Below, piece by piece: positions 31,808-43,059 of a stretch of 64,000 nucleotides of DNA. The position numbers and the translations under genes were made by a program. Source of the DNA: Siphonodentalium dalli (Eukaryota; Mollusca; Scaphopoda; Gadilida; Siphonodentaliidae); NCBI GenBank assembly GCA_032622095.1, contig CP136069.1, forward strand, positions 205,268,690 to 205,332,689, in the 5' to 3' direction. Each line of letters starts with the position of its first letter. The stretch's first letter is position 1. The notes beneath the pieces were generated by a model that was not told the DNA's origin, ran no database searches, and saw only the letters and a program-made list of their open reading frames with translations.

Positions 31808-32180
31808 CAGGGGCGCCGGAAGCATCCAAGGGCAGGGGGGCAGAGCCTACAAAAAGGGCACTTTTCCGCAAAAAAGGGCATTTTCTCCGCAAACTCGGGA
31901 GAATAACCATAAATTTATTGTGGCAAAAATTCCTATTTTAATGGTATTTGTCGGTTTTTATGACCGTTTTGTGATAAAATTGACAAAACATTAATATTCC
32001 TTGTGAAATTGGTGGTATTTGGACCAAAAATTCACATTTTGCTATAAAAACACGAGATTAAATACACAAAAAGCATTTTCTGTCTCCAGAAAAAGGGCAA
32101 GTCCTGCCCCTGCTCGCCCCCCTTGGTCAAGGGCAGGGGGGTCAGCTTCCCCCTTTGCCCCCCCTCTTCCGGCGCCCCTG
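31808..32180. mobile_element. hAT-MITE-2 copy 1 (373 bp) with perfect 8-bp duplication
   Basis: Ends CAGGGGCGCCGGAAG and CTTCCGGCGCCCCTG, flanked by GGGACGTG at 31800-31807 and 32181-32188. The CAGGG start and 8-bp duplication are typical of hAT elements. It is GC-rich at the ends and AT-rich inside (TTATGACCGTTTTGTGATAA). No coding capacity. Confidence 0.95.
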
Positions 32181-32295
32181 GGGACGTGGGACACACAGGG
32201 TTAGGGAAGACTATGGGCTGACAAAGAGTGTCTCACCCAATCCTGGACTCAATTTTCAAATGTTAAAAGTCTCTTCCCACAGAGTTTTACATAGA

Positions 32296-32357
32296 AACAG
32301 TAATGCCCTAAGTAATCAACTCCTTAACCACAGCAGAATTACATATGGGTAATTTTC
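32296..32357. mobile_element. TA-MITE-1 left-end fragment
   Basis: ACAGTAATGCCCTAAGTAAT through CCACAGCAGAATTACATATG. Breaks off after 60 bp. Confidence 0.75.
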
Positions 32358-32384
32358 TGGGAAGAGATAGACAATCCTTATAGA

Positions 32385-32765
32385 CATATTATGTACTTGT
32401 TTGGGTGCGTGAAACTGATAAGTTAGTATTCAGGCACAATGACAACAGGAGGAATGTAACATTCTACTAACATCGCCAAAAATTTGAAGTAAATAAACCA
32501 TACCAATCCATAGAAAACATTGTCAGAACAATGCTCAATTGTAAATATTTACTACTCGATTTGGGACGCATCTATCAGCGATAAACTAACAAAAACGGTT
32601 TCGCCATCAAGAGTCACTGCATTTAATTCATATATATGAATGACGGTGTGTGTTGTCAATATGGATATACTATTTGTAAAATTACTCCAAAATTCTCCAT
32701 TTCTATTTCTATTTGATCACTGAATACCGGAGAGTTCCACATCACTTTCTAGAAATATTTACCAT
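32385..32765 (-). repeat. R3 dispersed repeat, reverse copy
   Basis: Starts GGGTGCGTGAAACTGATAAG and ends GAGAGTTCCACATCACTTTC, the reverse complement of the copy at 25970. Shared blocks include GTAAATATTTACTACTCGAT and GGTTTCGCCATCAAGAGTCA. Confidence 0.82.
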
Positions 32766-33130
32766 AAAATATCTGGTTCTTTTAAAGACTATGGATCCTC
32801 GCTACGATTAATCTCAACATCACACGAATGAAATCAACACGAATCAAGTAACTACTCAGTTATCGGAGCGAAATCAGTATATCACCCGATATCAGGAAAA
32901 ATAAATCCTATATGTGACCAACATGTTGTAACATCCACCATATGTGCTTTGAATCAGGAACTGCGTAAATAATTTGGTAATCAATTGTGTTAGAAACAGT
33001 CACCCGAGAATGATGTCATAAAGGGAGAGTTAGCTTTTGATGAAAGCAGGTCTGTTGATCATGTGACAGTCATAACAGAGTATTAGCTAACTGATTAACC
33101 CACACCGTGTACTGGAGTAATATTTAAGAA
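32766..33130. other. unassigned sequence
   Basis: No gene or named repeat recognised. Confidence 0.4.
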
Positions 33131-33265
33131 CAAGCCTTGAAATAGGGTGTCTGTCATTTGCAGAATGAGGTCCCCAGAGGGTGAGTTTAGTGATGCTACC
33201 CTGCATAGCGGGCTAGCATCACCAAATTCACCCTCTGGGGACCTCATTCTGCTTACACCTCACAT
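33131..33265. mobile_element. hAT-MITE-1, left half only
   Basis: CAAGCCTTGAAATAGGGTGT and one complete foldback to CCTCATTCTGCTTACACCTC. The right half is missing. Confidence 0.85.
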
Positions 33266-33299
33266 GTATTGGAGTCATTGGATTTTGACCGGCAGATTA

Positions 33300-33432
33300 A
33301 TTAAGAATATACGAAAAAATTATTAAAATTGTAAAAAATAATAACATTAATGATGAAAAATTGTTAGGCCAATGCATTCTCTTATATATGCGAGGCAACC
33401 TATGGTCGACTCGCATATATAAGAGAATGCAT
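33300..33432. mobile_element. fragment of a palindrome-bearing MITE
   Basis: AAAAATTGTTAGGCCAATGC and one palindrome (about 33367-33432) with loop GAGGCAACCTATGGTCGACTC. AATAATAACATTAATGATGA upstream matches TTAA-MITE-3, so it is probably a right-hand piece of that family with the terminus gone. Confidence 0.7.
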
Positions 33433-33700
33433 ATGTGTGTATGTGACTGATTCCTACGGGAGCATCAGTACACATACTGGTCTTTTTCTAAAATCGCTTG
33501 GATTAGGCCAAACAAAAAAAACTCTTTGTTTCCGATACCCTGCCTGGCTGAGATTTTCTTGCCTGCCTCAATTTTTTTTCAATTTTCTCCAGAAGCTTGC
33601 TAGTAAAAAGTTACCTGTTAGAGTGTCAATGTGAATATTTATCTATTTTTCCCAATCCCGAAAGCAAAAATAAGTCGGTTATTGGTACTGCAGAGTGAAT
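33433..33700. other. partly duplicated sequence
   Basis: ACTGGTCTTTTTCTAAAATC near 33478 recurs at 36358. No gene recognised. Confidence 0.45.
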
Positions 33701-33701
33701 G

Positions 33702-33702
33702 A

Positions 33703-33743
<41 letters not shown>

Positions 33744-34860
33744 CATTTAAAAACGCATTATACAATAAAGTTTCAATGCGCTTTACAACAAAGCGCGACA
33801 AAAATAACATTGAAATGTAAAATTTAAAAAGCATAGTACTAAGCTAAAGGAAATTAAGATGATGACTAAGAACTAGATTTAAACTTAACGATTAACTTGC
33901 GGGAAACATTGTCTAAAAAGTAGAGTTTTGAGATCGGTTTTGAAATCCTTCAATGTAGAACATCGTCGAACAGTTTGTGGCAGACCGTTCCATACCTGCG
34001 TAGCCAATTCCTGAAAACATTTTGTACCGTAATTCACGTTGGGTTTCGCTATTGTCCTAATGTCTAAACCGCTTGTCGTTGAACGCGTAACTCTGCCGGA
34101 TTTTAGGACAAACATATCAGATATGTACTCAGGCATTGTCTTTCTCAATGATTTGTATATAGTCACCGCACATTTGAACTTAAGTCTGAATTCGAATGTC
34201 ATAATGTGCTCCTGTATTAGCGTCTGTGTGATATGGTCGAATTTGGCGACATTTTTTATCAATCGGGCGCAGCTATTTATCACAAGATCAATACGCCGAA
34301 TATTCTCTTGCGTGATGTTCGTCAAAACAGTGTTTAAACTATCGATCCGAGACAATACAAGTGAGATAACTGCATGCTTCATGACATCATCACTTAAGTA
34401 TCCTCGAATGCGTCGGAGGCAGCGAAGGTCACGTAATAACAAACTCGGATCAAGTTCGAAACCATTTTGTCCATGGACATCGTTGAGTCAAAATGGGCTC
34501 CAAGATTGCGTAGATCTATGCATGATGTTATCACACTTTGGCCCAGGTGTATATCGAAACGGCACTCGTCATTGTTGTTGACAAATTGCGAAAGGGCACT
34601 CAGTGAATATTTTGACCCAATAACGAGAAATTCTGACTTGTCGTCGTTAAGTTTGAGTTTGTTTTCCAACATCCAGTTTTTGATATCGACATAGCAGTCC
34701 TCGAGATGTTTTTTAGCTCGATGATACGAGTTTAAATCCTTTCTAGAAAATTCTAAATACACCTGAGTGTTGTCGGCGTAGAGATGATATTTGACTGCAT
34801 ATTTTTCTAGAATACGTCCCAAAGGCAGAAAGGGACAGCATGTTTTTACCCAATGCTTGG
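33702..34860 (-). mobile_element. non-LTR retrotransposon (CR1/L2/Jockey-like), 5'-truncated, RT remnant
   Basis: On the minus strand, codons before 34822 give LPLGRILEKY and then YHLYADNTQVYLEF, the reverse transcriptase palm motif. The second catalytic Asp of Y-A-D-D is Asn here (AAC at 34771-34769), so the enzyme would be inactive. NWMLENKLKLNDDKSEFLVI and LGAHFDSTMSMDKM follow. A frameshift near 34440 moves to the second frame: LRRIRGYLSDD, LVLSRIDSLNT, FQELATQVWNGLPQTVRR and LKDFKTDLKTLLF, the usual C-terminus. The 3' UTR has TTTGTTGTAAAGCGCATTGA and ends in an (AAT)n tail (plus-strand ATT run at about 33702-33739). It is decayed but fairly complete from the palm to the tail. Confidence 0.9.
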
Positions 34861-35054
34861 CTGATTTTCAATCCACATTGATCTACCATATTCCATGGGG
34901 CCGTGACTAGACTATTATATCACTTACGGCTGAAAGGTTTTTAAAAAATAAAATCGTAAAAAAAAAAAAAAATCCCTGCCTGTGTGGAAAATTATCCCAT
35001 TGTTATCGGAAACAGACAAGTTTGTTTTTTTGGCCTTAGCCAAACACTGCGAAA
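34861..35054. other. unassigned sequence
   Basis: A poly-A run at about 34956-34972. No gene recognised. Confidence 0.4.
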
Positions 35055-36530
35055 ATGACAACTAATGGAAAAATAACGGTACTTTTTCGTAACGGCATCA
35101 GTTTGCCTACCCACATAGTAGCAATTCAGGACCGCCAGCATCATAGCATATTAGCAGGACCACTTGACCAGGGGTGTGGATATAAACCTTTCAAAAAATT
35201 ATTCTGTCTCGTTATCTGGTTTGAGAATGAAATATTTGGGTACTTAACTCTGTTGTCTGTCTCACTCAGCATCCTGCAGGTGGAAAGCTTCCCACAAAAA
35301 CCACCATATCAGTGATGATGGATGTCTGAGGTGAGGAATGAAGTTATCAATAACAAGAATCAGTTCTGAATATCAGGCCATTAAATAACCACGATGATTA
35401 GACTATCAGTGGTTAGACTATCAACATAGATGCGGTTCACTATATTTTTTGCTTTAATTCAATTATTTCTTCTTCCGTTTCTGACACATTGCAAAACAAG
35501 TTTCCAAGACTAAGTATTTTTTGGTCCCTGGTCATACACTGGCACACGCAGTTAATCCCAAATTTAGTCACCTGAACTAAGTCATGAGTACAATTTCTCA
35601 AATGCTAAACCATCATAAAGATTAACATTGAGATAGATAGACAAAAATAAAACCTTATTCACATCATCAAACACTGGATATACAGCTTTCACATAATTAT
35701 TCTGTCTTGTTATCTGGTTTGAGAATGAAATATTCGGGTACTTAACTCTCTTGTCTGTCTCACTCAGCATCTCCCAGATGGAGAGCTTCATGGAGCTACC
35801 ACCATATCAGCGATGATGGATGTTTTGAGGTGAGAAATGAAGTTATCAATGACAAGAATCAGCTATGATTATCAGGTCGTTACCACGGTGATTAGAACAT
35901 CAACAGGATTCTGACAGGAGACTGATAACACTTACCCTGTGAAATATACACATTTATCACCCCGAAATCAACAGTCTCTGGTTTATCATCCTTTAAAACC
36001 AATCTCTTATGTTCTACCTGGACTTTCTATTTCTCACAATGGGCACTTTATACTATGGTATATACCACAAGTCAACATTCAAATCTGGAATGGGCAGTTT
36101 ATATTATGCTTTATTTTTTTAATTTGTCTTTTTCGTGGTGTTCCGATAATCTGAACATATCCAGGAAATGCCATTATTCATATCAAACATTCAAAAACAT
36201 TAATTGCGAAATATTTTTAATACTGTCTGTATTAGTTGTTGAAAATCGACTATAATCAAGATGGTTATTCATGTCATTTTAGAAAAACCAGTGCAGGCAA
36301 TTTAAAAAAAATATATGTTCTTGAATGTTTCATAGTTTCATACGCATCAGTAAACACACTGGTCTTTTTCTAAAATCGCTCGGATAAGCCAAACACCGCC
36401 ACAAAAATGACACCTTTAGGAAAAATAACGGTACTTTTTCGTAACGGCATCAGTTTGCCCTACCCACATCCTAGCAATTCAGGACCACCAGCATCATAGC
36501 ATATTAGCAGGACCACAAGTCAACATACCT
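35055..36530. repeat. two local duplications, each about 100-190 bp
   Basis: ATAACGGTACTTTTTCGTAA with CCAGCATCATAGCATATTAG occurs at about 35080-35165 and 36425-36517. ATTCTGTCTCGTTATCTGGT, GAGAATGAAATATTTGGGTA and AATGAAGTTATCAATAACAA occur at 35199-35360 and 35697-35855. The copies are direct. No terminal inverted repeat is seen; the unit may be a larger unrecognised transposon. No protein domain found. Confidence 0.7.
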
Positions 36531-36890
36531 AATCTAGAACAGTCATGTCTCCAATTTATTCACAATGAGTTCCCACAGGGACCTCTATTAGAGAAATAGT
36601 TCGCTTCTTACACCCAACCACAATATCCATTTCCTAGTCGCTAAAGGTGTGCTGCTTATTTGCATACCAGGTCGTATCTTTCACATTGAAGCATGATGGG
36701 CCAAGACTCCAGTATAGAGTTACTGTTCTTTCTACCAGCCATTAGGGGATACCACAACCTTGTTAGCTTTATTGGAGGAGGGGAAAGGTGCACAGCTTTA
36801 GTTTTCTCTGGGCATTTGTTGCACCACATGTGAAGATCAGCATCCCACCCCTATAAGGATGTGACAAACTTGCCCAGATACACAATCAAG
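36531..36890. other. unassigned sequence
   Basis: No gene or named repeat recognised. Confidence 0.4.
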
Positions 36891-36892
36891 CC

Positions 36893-37560
36893 TGCGAATA
36901 GTGTGTCTGTCATTCGCAGAATGAGGTCCCCAGAGGGTGAATTTAGTGATGTTATCCCACACAGTGGGTTAGCATCATCAAATTCATTCTCTGGAAACCT
37001 CATTCTGTTTAGACCTCAACTGCTGTGGGAGACTTATAGCTAGAATCATATTGAAGTTCCCCAGTTGAAGTTGCTGATGTTCACCTATTAGTCACATCGA
37101 ATCATCGATTATGCAAATTAGGGGATATAGAAACTTCCCAGAAGCGAAAAAGTACCTAAAAACAATGTTAATTTGAGACTATATAGATACTTCGCAGAAG
37201 ATGATACCTAAGCAGAATGAGGTCTCCTGAGGGTGATTTTGCTGATGCTAGCTTTCTGTGCCCTCGAAGATGAATATTTTGAGGTGCGACACAACGGAAC
37301 TGTTGGGGATAAATTTAAACCCAACACAATGCATAATCATAGAGGTGTCTATAAATGTTTGAAGAAAGTTCAAATCAAACTCATTAAAATGATAAGTATG
37401 TCAGGTTGTGTCATATTGAAGCTTTGCTTATCACTGAATGACGGGACAGTCAGTAAGTGTATTGACTTGTTTGGTCATCAACAATGCTGGGTAGCGTCAC
37501 TAAATTCACCCTCTGGGGATCTCATTCTGCAAATGTCCAGCATAATTTTATCAGGCCTGG
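36893..37560. mobile_element. hAT-MITE-1 copy with an internal insertion
   Basis: CAAGCCTGCGAATAGTGTGT starts it. The family middle is present to about 37250; an unrelated 240-bp segment follows, and the right foldback half resumes at GGTAGCGTCACTAAATTCAC (37490). The inserted segment is the one repeated at 37612. Confidence 0.72.
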
Positions 37561-37770
37561 TTGGACATAGACTAAGACTTTTACACGGATAGAATTGTTG
37601 AGGACATACCTCACACAATGCATAATCATAGAGGTGTCTATAAATGTTTGAAGAAAGTTCAAATCAATCTCATTAAAATGATAAGTATGTCAGGTTGTGT
37701 CACATAAGGACTTAACTTATCACTGAATGAAGGACAATCTGTAAGTGTATTGACTTGTTTAGCCATCAAC
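37322..37770. repeat. direct duplication, about 140 bp
   Basis: CACAATGCATAATCATAGAG, GTGTCTATAAATGTTTGAAG and GATAAGTATGTCAGGTTGTG occur at 37325-37410 and again at 37614-37699, continuing to TGTATTGACTTGTTTAGCCA. Confidence 0.8.
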
Positions 37771-38510
37771 AGTCAGAATGTCTCTCATAAGAAATACAAT
37801 GTAACATGAGTTGTTGATCCCTGATAAGATATACTACAATGTTGGTTAGACTAAAAGAGACTTGCTACATCATTTTCGGAGATTGCTCCTTTGCAACATT
37901 CTGATGGCCACATACATGTAGATCATGCTATGAATCTCTACTCTGGCTAACACCTGTAGAGATCATATTCCACCAGATCATGCCATGAATCTCTACTCTG
38001 GCTAACACCTGTAAAGATCATATTCCACCAGTACAAGACCTGAAAACCTTTTGAAGTTTTGACAGGGAACCTTATAAAGTTGAAAAAATAATGCGAAGAA
38101 TATATTTCTTAGTTATTACCTGTTCCTTAATAATGTACTTCACTGTAGGCGAAGGTCACAACTCGAAATTGCACGATCACAGTGACTTTGTGAGCTGTTT
38201 TACTTTCCATCGTTACAATTTTCGCATTTCTCCTGGATAATTATTTCAATGTTTATTGTGCTATCGGCTCACAAAAGTCACAGAAAAGCATGCAATCTTG
38301 AGCTGAGACCACCCTTAATGTGAATTAGATTACTGAGGAACACGTATTAACAAACAAATATATTCCCTGCCTTTTTTGTTCAATGTTATAAAGTTCCCTG
38401 TCATAATGGGTCAAAACATCAAAAAGTTCCCAGGTTTTGTACTGATTGAATATGATCTCTACGGGCGTCAGCCAGAGTAGAGATTCATGGCATGATCTAA
38501 TGGCCACATA
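37771..38510. repeat. dispersed repeat pair in opposite orientation
   Basis: ATGAATCTCTACTCTGGCTA with CACCTGTAGAGATCATATTC is present twice in tandem at 37928-38032. The reverse complement (ATGATCTCTACGGGCGTCAG and CCAGAGTAGAGATTCATGGC) is at 38450-38497. The reverse copy extends left to TATATTCCCTGCCTTTTTTG and AAAGTTCCCTGTCATAATGG, which recur at 39720-39770 and 40200. Confidence 0.65.
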
Positions 38511-38715
38511 CTTATAATTGTAAGCACATGATCTGTGGAAGGAGTGAACATATCGGTGAATTCAAGTTTTTTCAAACTCATATAAGAATTTCTTTGCATA
38601 TCTCGTATCTAGTGAGAAATACATTACTGAGAATGATCTGTTTTAACTAAGAAAAGTTACACCAATTTAGATAACAGTCTCGGCAGCTCTGGACAAATTA
38701 TCCTAACTAAAACAA

Positions 38716-39221
38716 ATGATTTTTCAACAAAGAGAAATAGAGTATAAAGTACGGAAACTGGAGCCCAATAACCTGGAGGAAACGGCAGGAAAAAATAGGC
38801 TCCGATTTCTTAGTGTAACAACAATGAATCATATATCCATAGGCTACAGCTGTCAAGTGTATGAAAGATGGCGAAACCAAGGTTCCATCCTTCAGTATCT
38901 AGTATCTCTTGTTAAACATATTATTGAAGTTACTAGGGGATTGCCCATAAAAAATCGAAGGATTTCAACTATGGCAATTCTTGGTCCCCTTCTCTTTCTC
39001 ATATACATGAATGATTTGCCTAACATATGTAAAGATTTGAAATTGATACTCTTTGTGGATGATACTAATGCCTTTTATTCAAATAGTAACATTGGAAGAC
39101 TGTATGAGAAAGTAAACACAGAGATGGATAATATGTGTGAATGGTTCTCAGCTAACAAATTATCACTCAATCTTGAAAAAACTAACTATATGCTTTTTAC
39201 AAATATTGACCTTAAAAAAAG
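38716..39221 (+). mobile_element. non-LTR retrotransposon RT fragment, cut by a TTAA-MITE-3
   Basis: One open frame reads ILGPLLFLIYMNDLPNIC, then LILFVDDTNAFYS and WFSANKLSLNLEKTNYMLFT. This is RT palm sequence with the F-x-D-D motif intact, of CR1/Jockey type. The upstream 80 residues match no RT motif I can place; the usual D-L-S-K-A-F-D block is missing. The frame ends within CCCTTTCAGTGCCAGG, the end of the adjoining MITE, so the LINE is broken there and no continuation is seen beyond it. Confidence 0.82.
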
Positions 39222-39672
39222 CCCTTTCAGTGCCAGGGGCTGATCTCATCGGCCCTAATTTACTATGAATACTAAATCGGCCCTAAATTTTTTTTTGATT
39301 TTTTTGGGTTGAATTATTTTTGGGTATGCTTAAGCACGCTATAGTGAATTTAAAAACAAACTGGATAAAACGTTAGGGGCATGTTATAACTCAAAACTAT
39401 CACCAAGTATTCATAGTAATAAGTTTGATGCCCATGAAAAACGTAAGATTCCCTGGCATAAAACCTACAAAATAAGTCTGTTAAAGAATATAAGAAAAAA
39501 TTATTAAAATTGTAAAAAATTGTAAAAAATAATAACAAATGATGAAAAATTGTTAGGCCAATGCATTCTCTTATATATGCGAGGCGACCTATGGTCGACT
39601 CGCATATATAGCAGAATGCATTGGCACAGGGTATATGGGTTGATACAAAAATCGGACCTGGCACTGAAAGGG
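39222..39672. mobile_element. TTAA-MITE-3 copy
   Basis: CCCTTTCAGTGCCAGGGGC to CCTGGCACTGAAAGGG, with TTAA at 39673-39676; the left target has decayed to AAAAAG. The left side has GATCTCATCGGCCCTAATTT. Near the right end is one palindrome (39558-39626), then GGTATATGGGTTGATACAAA. Confidence 0.88.
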
Positions 39673-39675
39673 TTA

Positions 39676-40263
39676 ATGTGTAGTAGATTTTTGATGACCA
39701 TGTATTAACAAAGAAATATATTCTCTGCCTTGTTTATTCAATGGTATAAAGTTCCCTGTCATATCACCCCTCCCCCTGAATCCTGAATACCAGTTAATTT
39801 TGGGGGGTGAATCCTGAATACATGTTAAGAAATAAAATGCGATAAATGACATATAAACTGACTGTTTTAATATACCGGTTAATTAAAAGTTTGGAATTGG
39901 AACACAAATCAAATATAGTTTCCGGATGCTTTCCGGTTAACGACCGAAGAGACGCCGGTCGCGTTATGGGCGTTATGATGGCATGGTGGTCGAATATGCC
40001 CAAGAAGCTATTCTACCCACTCATTCATACAGATAACTAGCACAAAATATTATTTTGCGCCATCAAAACCTGCGTCCAAGATGTTTTGCTTGAACCCGAA
40101 TACCAGTTAATTCGGGGGTATGAAATCCGCGTACGGCTTCAAAACACCCTGAATCCCGCGTACCGAAAAGGGGGGGGGGATACCCTCATAAGGGGAAAGA
40201 ACATCAAAAAGTTCCCAGGTTTTGTACTGATGGAATATGATCTCTAAGGGCATAGTTAAGAGC
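39676..40263. repeat. dispersed repeat with an insertion
   Basis: GTATTAACAAAGAAATATAT and AAGTTCCCTGTCATATCACC (39705-39768) continue at 40200 with ACATCAAAAAGTTCCCAGGT, as in the uninterrupted copy at 38340-38440. The 430-bp insert (39770-40195) has CCTGAATCCTGAATACCAGT at one side and CTTGAACCCGAATACCAGTT, CGCGTACCGAAAAGGGG at the other. The insert has no identified class. Confidence 0.6.
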
Positions 40264-40700
40264 CATTTCAGTGCCAGGTCCGATTTTTGTATCAACCCAT
40301 ATACCCTGTGCCAATGCATTCTCTTATATATGCTGCGAGTCGACCATAGGTCGCCTCGCATATATAAGAGAATGCATTGGCCTAACAATTTTTCATCATT
40401 TGTTATTATTTTTTACAATTTTTTTTTATATTCTTTAACAGACTTATTTTGTAGGTTTATTGCCATGGAATCTTACGTTTTTCATGGGCATCAAAATTAT
40501 TACTATGAATACTTGGTGATAGTTTTGAGTTATAACATGCCCCTAAGGATTTATCCAGTTTGTTCGCTATAGCATGCTTAAGCATACCCAAATAAATTAA
40601 ATTCAAAAAAATCTAAAATAAAAAAATGTTAATTTTTTTAGGGCCGATTTTACAGACCGTAAATTAGGGCCGATGAGATCGGCCCCTGGCACTGAAAGGG
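40264..40700. mobile_element. TTAA-MITE-3 copy, opposite orientation to 39222
   Basis: CCATTTCAGTGCCAGGTCCG to CCCCTGGCACTGAAAGGG. TTAAGAG precedes and follows it. The palindrome is at about 40311-40381 with an extra CTG in the loop (TATGCTGCGAGTCGACC). Confidence 0.85.
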
Positions 40701-41385
40701 TTAAGAGGGAGATAAAGTGGTACCATTTGATCTCTATGAGCGTTAGCCAGAGTAGAGATTCATGGCATGATCTAGCCCCCCTCCCAACATACTCTCTAAC
40801 CACGTCCCTACTTAACACTTAATCATTATGAAAAAAATTTCAAGTGATGTTGAACTCAGTGAATAAGAACTGAGATTGCTACGATACTCCTGTCAGGTAA
40901 AGGAACACACGCCAAGGAGCAAATCATATGCTTTAACACCAACAAACCCTCACACCAGGTGTGCTAAAGGAAGGCACCCAAGCGACAAACGTATACACAC
41001 TTCAATGTGTGTTAAATCAGATGTGAAGCTTGAATGTGGCAACTAGTCTATGCGATTTCACTCTTCATTACATCATATAATAAGCTAGTGCTCTGCATCT
41101 GTCGCATGAGTCTGATCTCATTCAAAGGAACTAGTTTTCTTCAAAGGACAGGATATTGTATTTTATAGTAAATTATACATTTGGCATGCATCAAACGAGA
41201 TAAAACGTATGTCTGCAAAAAGTGCTTTATGTCACTGTTAATTACTCATTAATCTAGATTGTGTTGTCCACCATCCAACCAAGAGCTTGTTAATGTGTTT
41301 AATTAAGAGAAACTCAATACATCTATTATAAGTGAGGGAAAATAAAGAATATCGCCATATGTTTGAATTTATACACGTGCATTGA
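40701..41385. other. unassigned sequence
   Basis: The first 80 bp (CTCTATGAGCGTTAGCCAGA, GAGATTCATGGCATGATCTA) continue the repeat broken at 40255. The remainder shows no gene or named repeat. Confidence 0.45.
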
Positions 41386-41720
41386 CCCTTCCATGGCTGG
41401 AGCTTCCTAAAATTTTGCGAAAACCCTGTGCCAATGTATTCTCTTATATAAATGTGAGTCTGCATATACAGTAATGCCCTAAGTAATCGACTCCTTAAAC
41501 ACAGCAGAATTATGGTTAACTTTTCAGGATTTAGTCTGAAATATGGCTTGTTGGGGAGAGCTTTCCGATGAATGGCAACAAGCCATATTTCCGACTAAAT
41601 CCTGAAAAGTTACCCACAATTCTGCTGTGTTTAAGGAGTCGATTACTTAGGGCATTACTGTATATATGCAGACTCACATTTATATAAGAGAATACATTAA
41701 CCTGACAATAACTAGAGGTG
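41386..41720. mobile_element. TTAA-MITE-2 left part split by a TA-MITE-1
   Basis: CCCTTCCATGGCTGGAGCTT, then CCTGTGCCAATGTATTCTCT and the palindrome arm up to GTGAGTCTGCATATA. After the nested element the other arm resumes TATATGCAGACTCACATTTA and ends near CCTGACAATAACTAG. The right half of the MITE is missing. Confidence 0.82.
41469..41660. mobile_element. TA-MITE-1 inserted at the centre of a palindrome
   Basis: CAGTAATGCCCTAAGTAATC to GGGCATTACTG, flanked by TA at 41467-41468 and 41661-41662. The 30-bp host arms on either side are exact inverted copies. Confidence 0.93.
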
Positions 41721-41769
41721 TGACTGTCCCAATGGGACTACGGATACCCCCCTGTTTTAAAAATACTAA

Positions 41770-42330
41770 GATGTTTCACATGTCAGTAAACATTTAGTTA
41801 AAATAATAAAATAACAGTTCCCATTGCAGGTGTACAACCATAACCCTAATCTTAAACCTATTGACCGAAAAATGTAAGAATAAAAGCTTGGACAAAATTA
41901 TGTCGAAAAAGGGGGATAACTCCACCAAAAAATGTCGGACAGACGTCATAATCGCAGGTGCACAAGTTCCCATGGTACTAAATATCTGTGCCACGTTTTA
42001 AAAAAATTGACCGAAAAATGTAGGAATAAAAGCTCGGACAAAAGTTACATGTTGCGAAAAATTTCTAAGTCGAAAAAGGGCAGATAACTCCACCAAAAAA
42101 AGTCCCACAGACGTCATAATCACAGGTGCACAGGTTCCCATAGTGGTTGATGTCTGTACCAAGTTTCAAGGAAATTGATCAAAAAACGACTGAGAAAAAT
42201 TCCGGACAAATTTGTGTCCACGGACGGACGACGGACGGACGACAACGGACGACGGACGGACGACAACGGACAAGCTGACTCCAGTATACCCCCCCTAACT
42301 TCGTTGCGGGGGGGGGGGGGGTATAATTAC
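41770..42330 (+). repeat. Q-type dispersed repeat with long ACGG tract
   Basis: GTTCCCATTGCAGGTGTACA, AAGGGGGATAACTCCACCAA and GTCGGACAGACGTCATAATC repeat about twice (160-bp period). Then come GGACGGACGACGGACGGACG (42233-42270) and a terminal hairpin TATACCCCCCCTAACTTCGT with TGCGGGGGGG. Class unknown. Confidence 0.72.
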
Positions 42331-42334
42331 ATTG

Positions 42335-42475
42335 ACCTGGTAAGCCAGTGCATTCTCTTATACAGGTGAGGCTCCCTATGGGAGACTCGCATATATTATA
42401 AGAAAATGCACTGGTGCAGGATCTATAATGCTGCACCAGCTGTGACCAGCACAGCTCTCACCATGAAAGTATATC
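42335..42475. mobile_element. TTAA-MITE-2, right half
   Basis: GACCTGGTAAGCCAGTGCAT, palindrome (loop GAGGCTCCCTATGGGAGACTC), ATGCTGCACCAGCTGTGACC and CTCACCATGAAAG. The final GGGTTAA is lost. Confidence 0.75.
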
Positions 42476-42520
42476 AATTCATGTAAATTGGTAGATCATT
42501 CCAATGTAGACTTTTTATAA

Positions 42521-42921
42521 CAAGCCTGAGTTTAGTGTGGGATATGCGGGCTAGCATCACTAAATTCTCCCTCTAGGGACCTCATTTTGCTTAGGTATCA
42601 TTTTCTCTGAAAAGTTTCTTTATTATCAAATTTGTATAGAAACTTCTTCACATAGATTCTCTTTCATTTTTAGTTTAGTTTCTCTATATCCTAAATTGGC
42701 AGACAAAATTTTGCATAATCAAGGTTCCAAATGGGTGTACATCTCAATATTCACTATTTGGGAACTTCAATCTGAGTTTATGTCTGCCATATGTAGCAGA
42801 TGAGGCCATGCAGAATGAGTTCCCCATAGGTGATGCTAGCCCACTGTGCAGGACAGTGTCACTAAATTCACCCTCTGGGGACCTCATTCTGCAAATGATA
42901 GGCACACTAAACTCAGACTTG
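42521..42921. mobile_element. hAT-MITE-1 copy with a left deletion
   Basis: CAAGCCTGAGTTTAGTGTGG starts it, but the ATTTGCAGAATGAGG segment is deleted. The right end is CACACTAAACTCAGACTTG. The middle (AAACTTCTTCACATAGATTC) is typical. Confidence 0.85.
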
Positions 42922-43059
42922 ATGTAACTAGGTATAGAAAGGGTAATATTGAAAGAAAAATATAGAAAAGAAAATATTGTGCCACTCAAACAGCATTTTC
43001 AAGTGAATGTATAATATGCTCTCAAGACAATTTATCTCTCCATATTATTGTATTACGAG

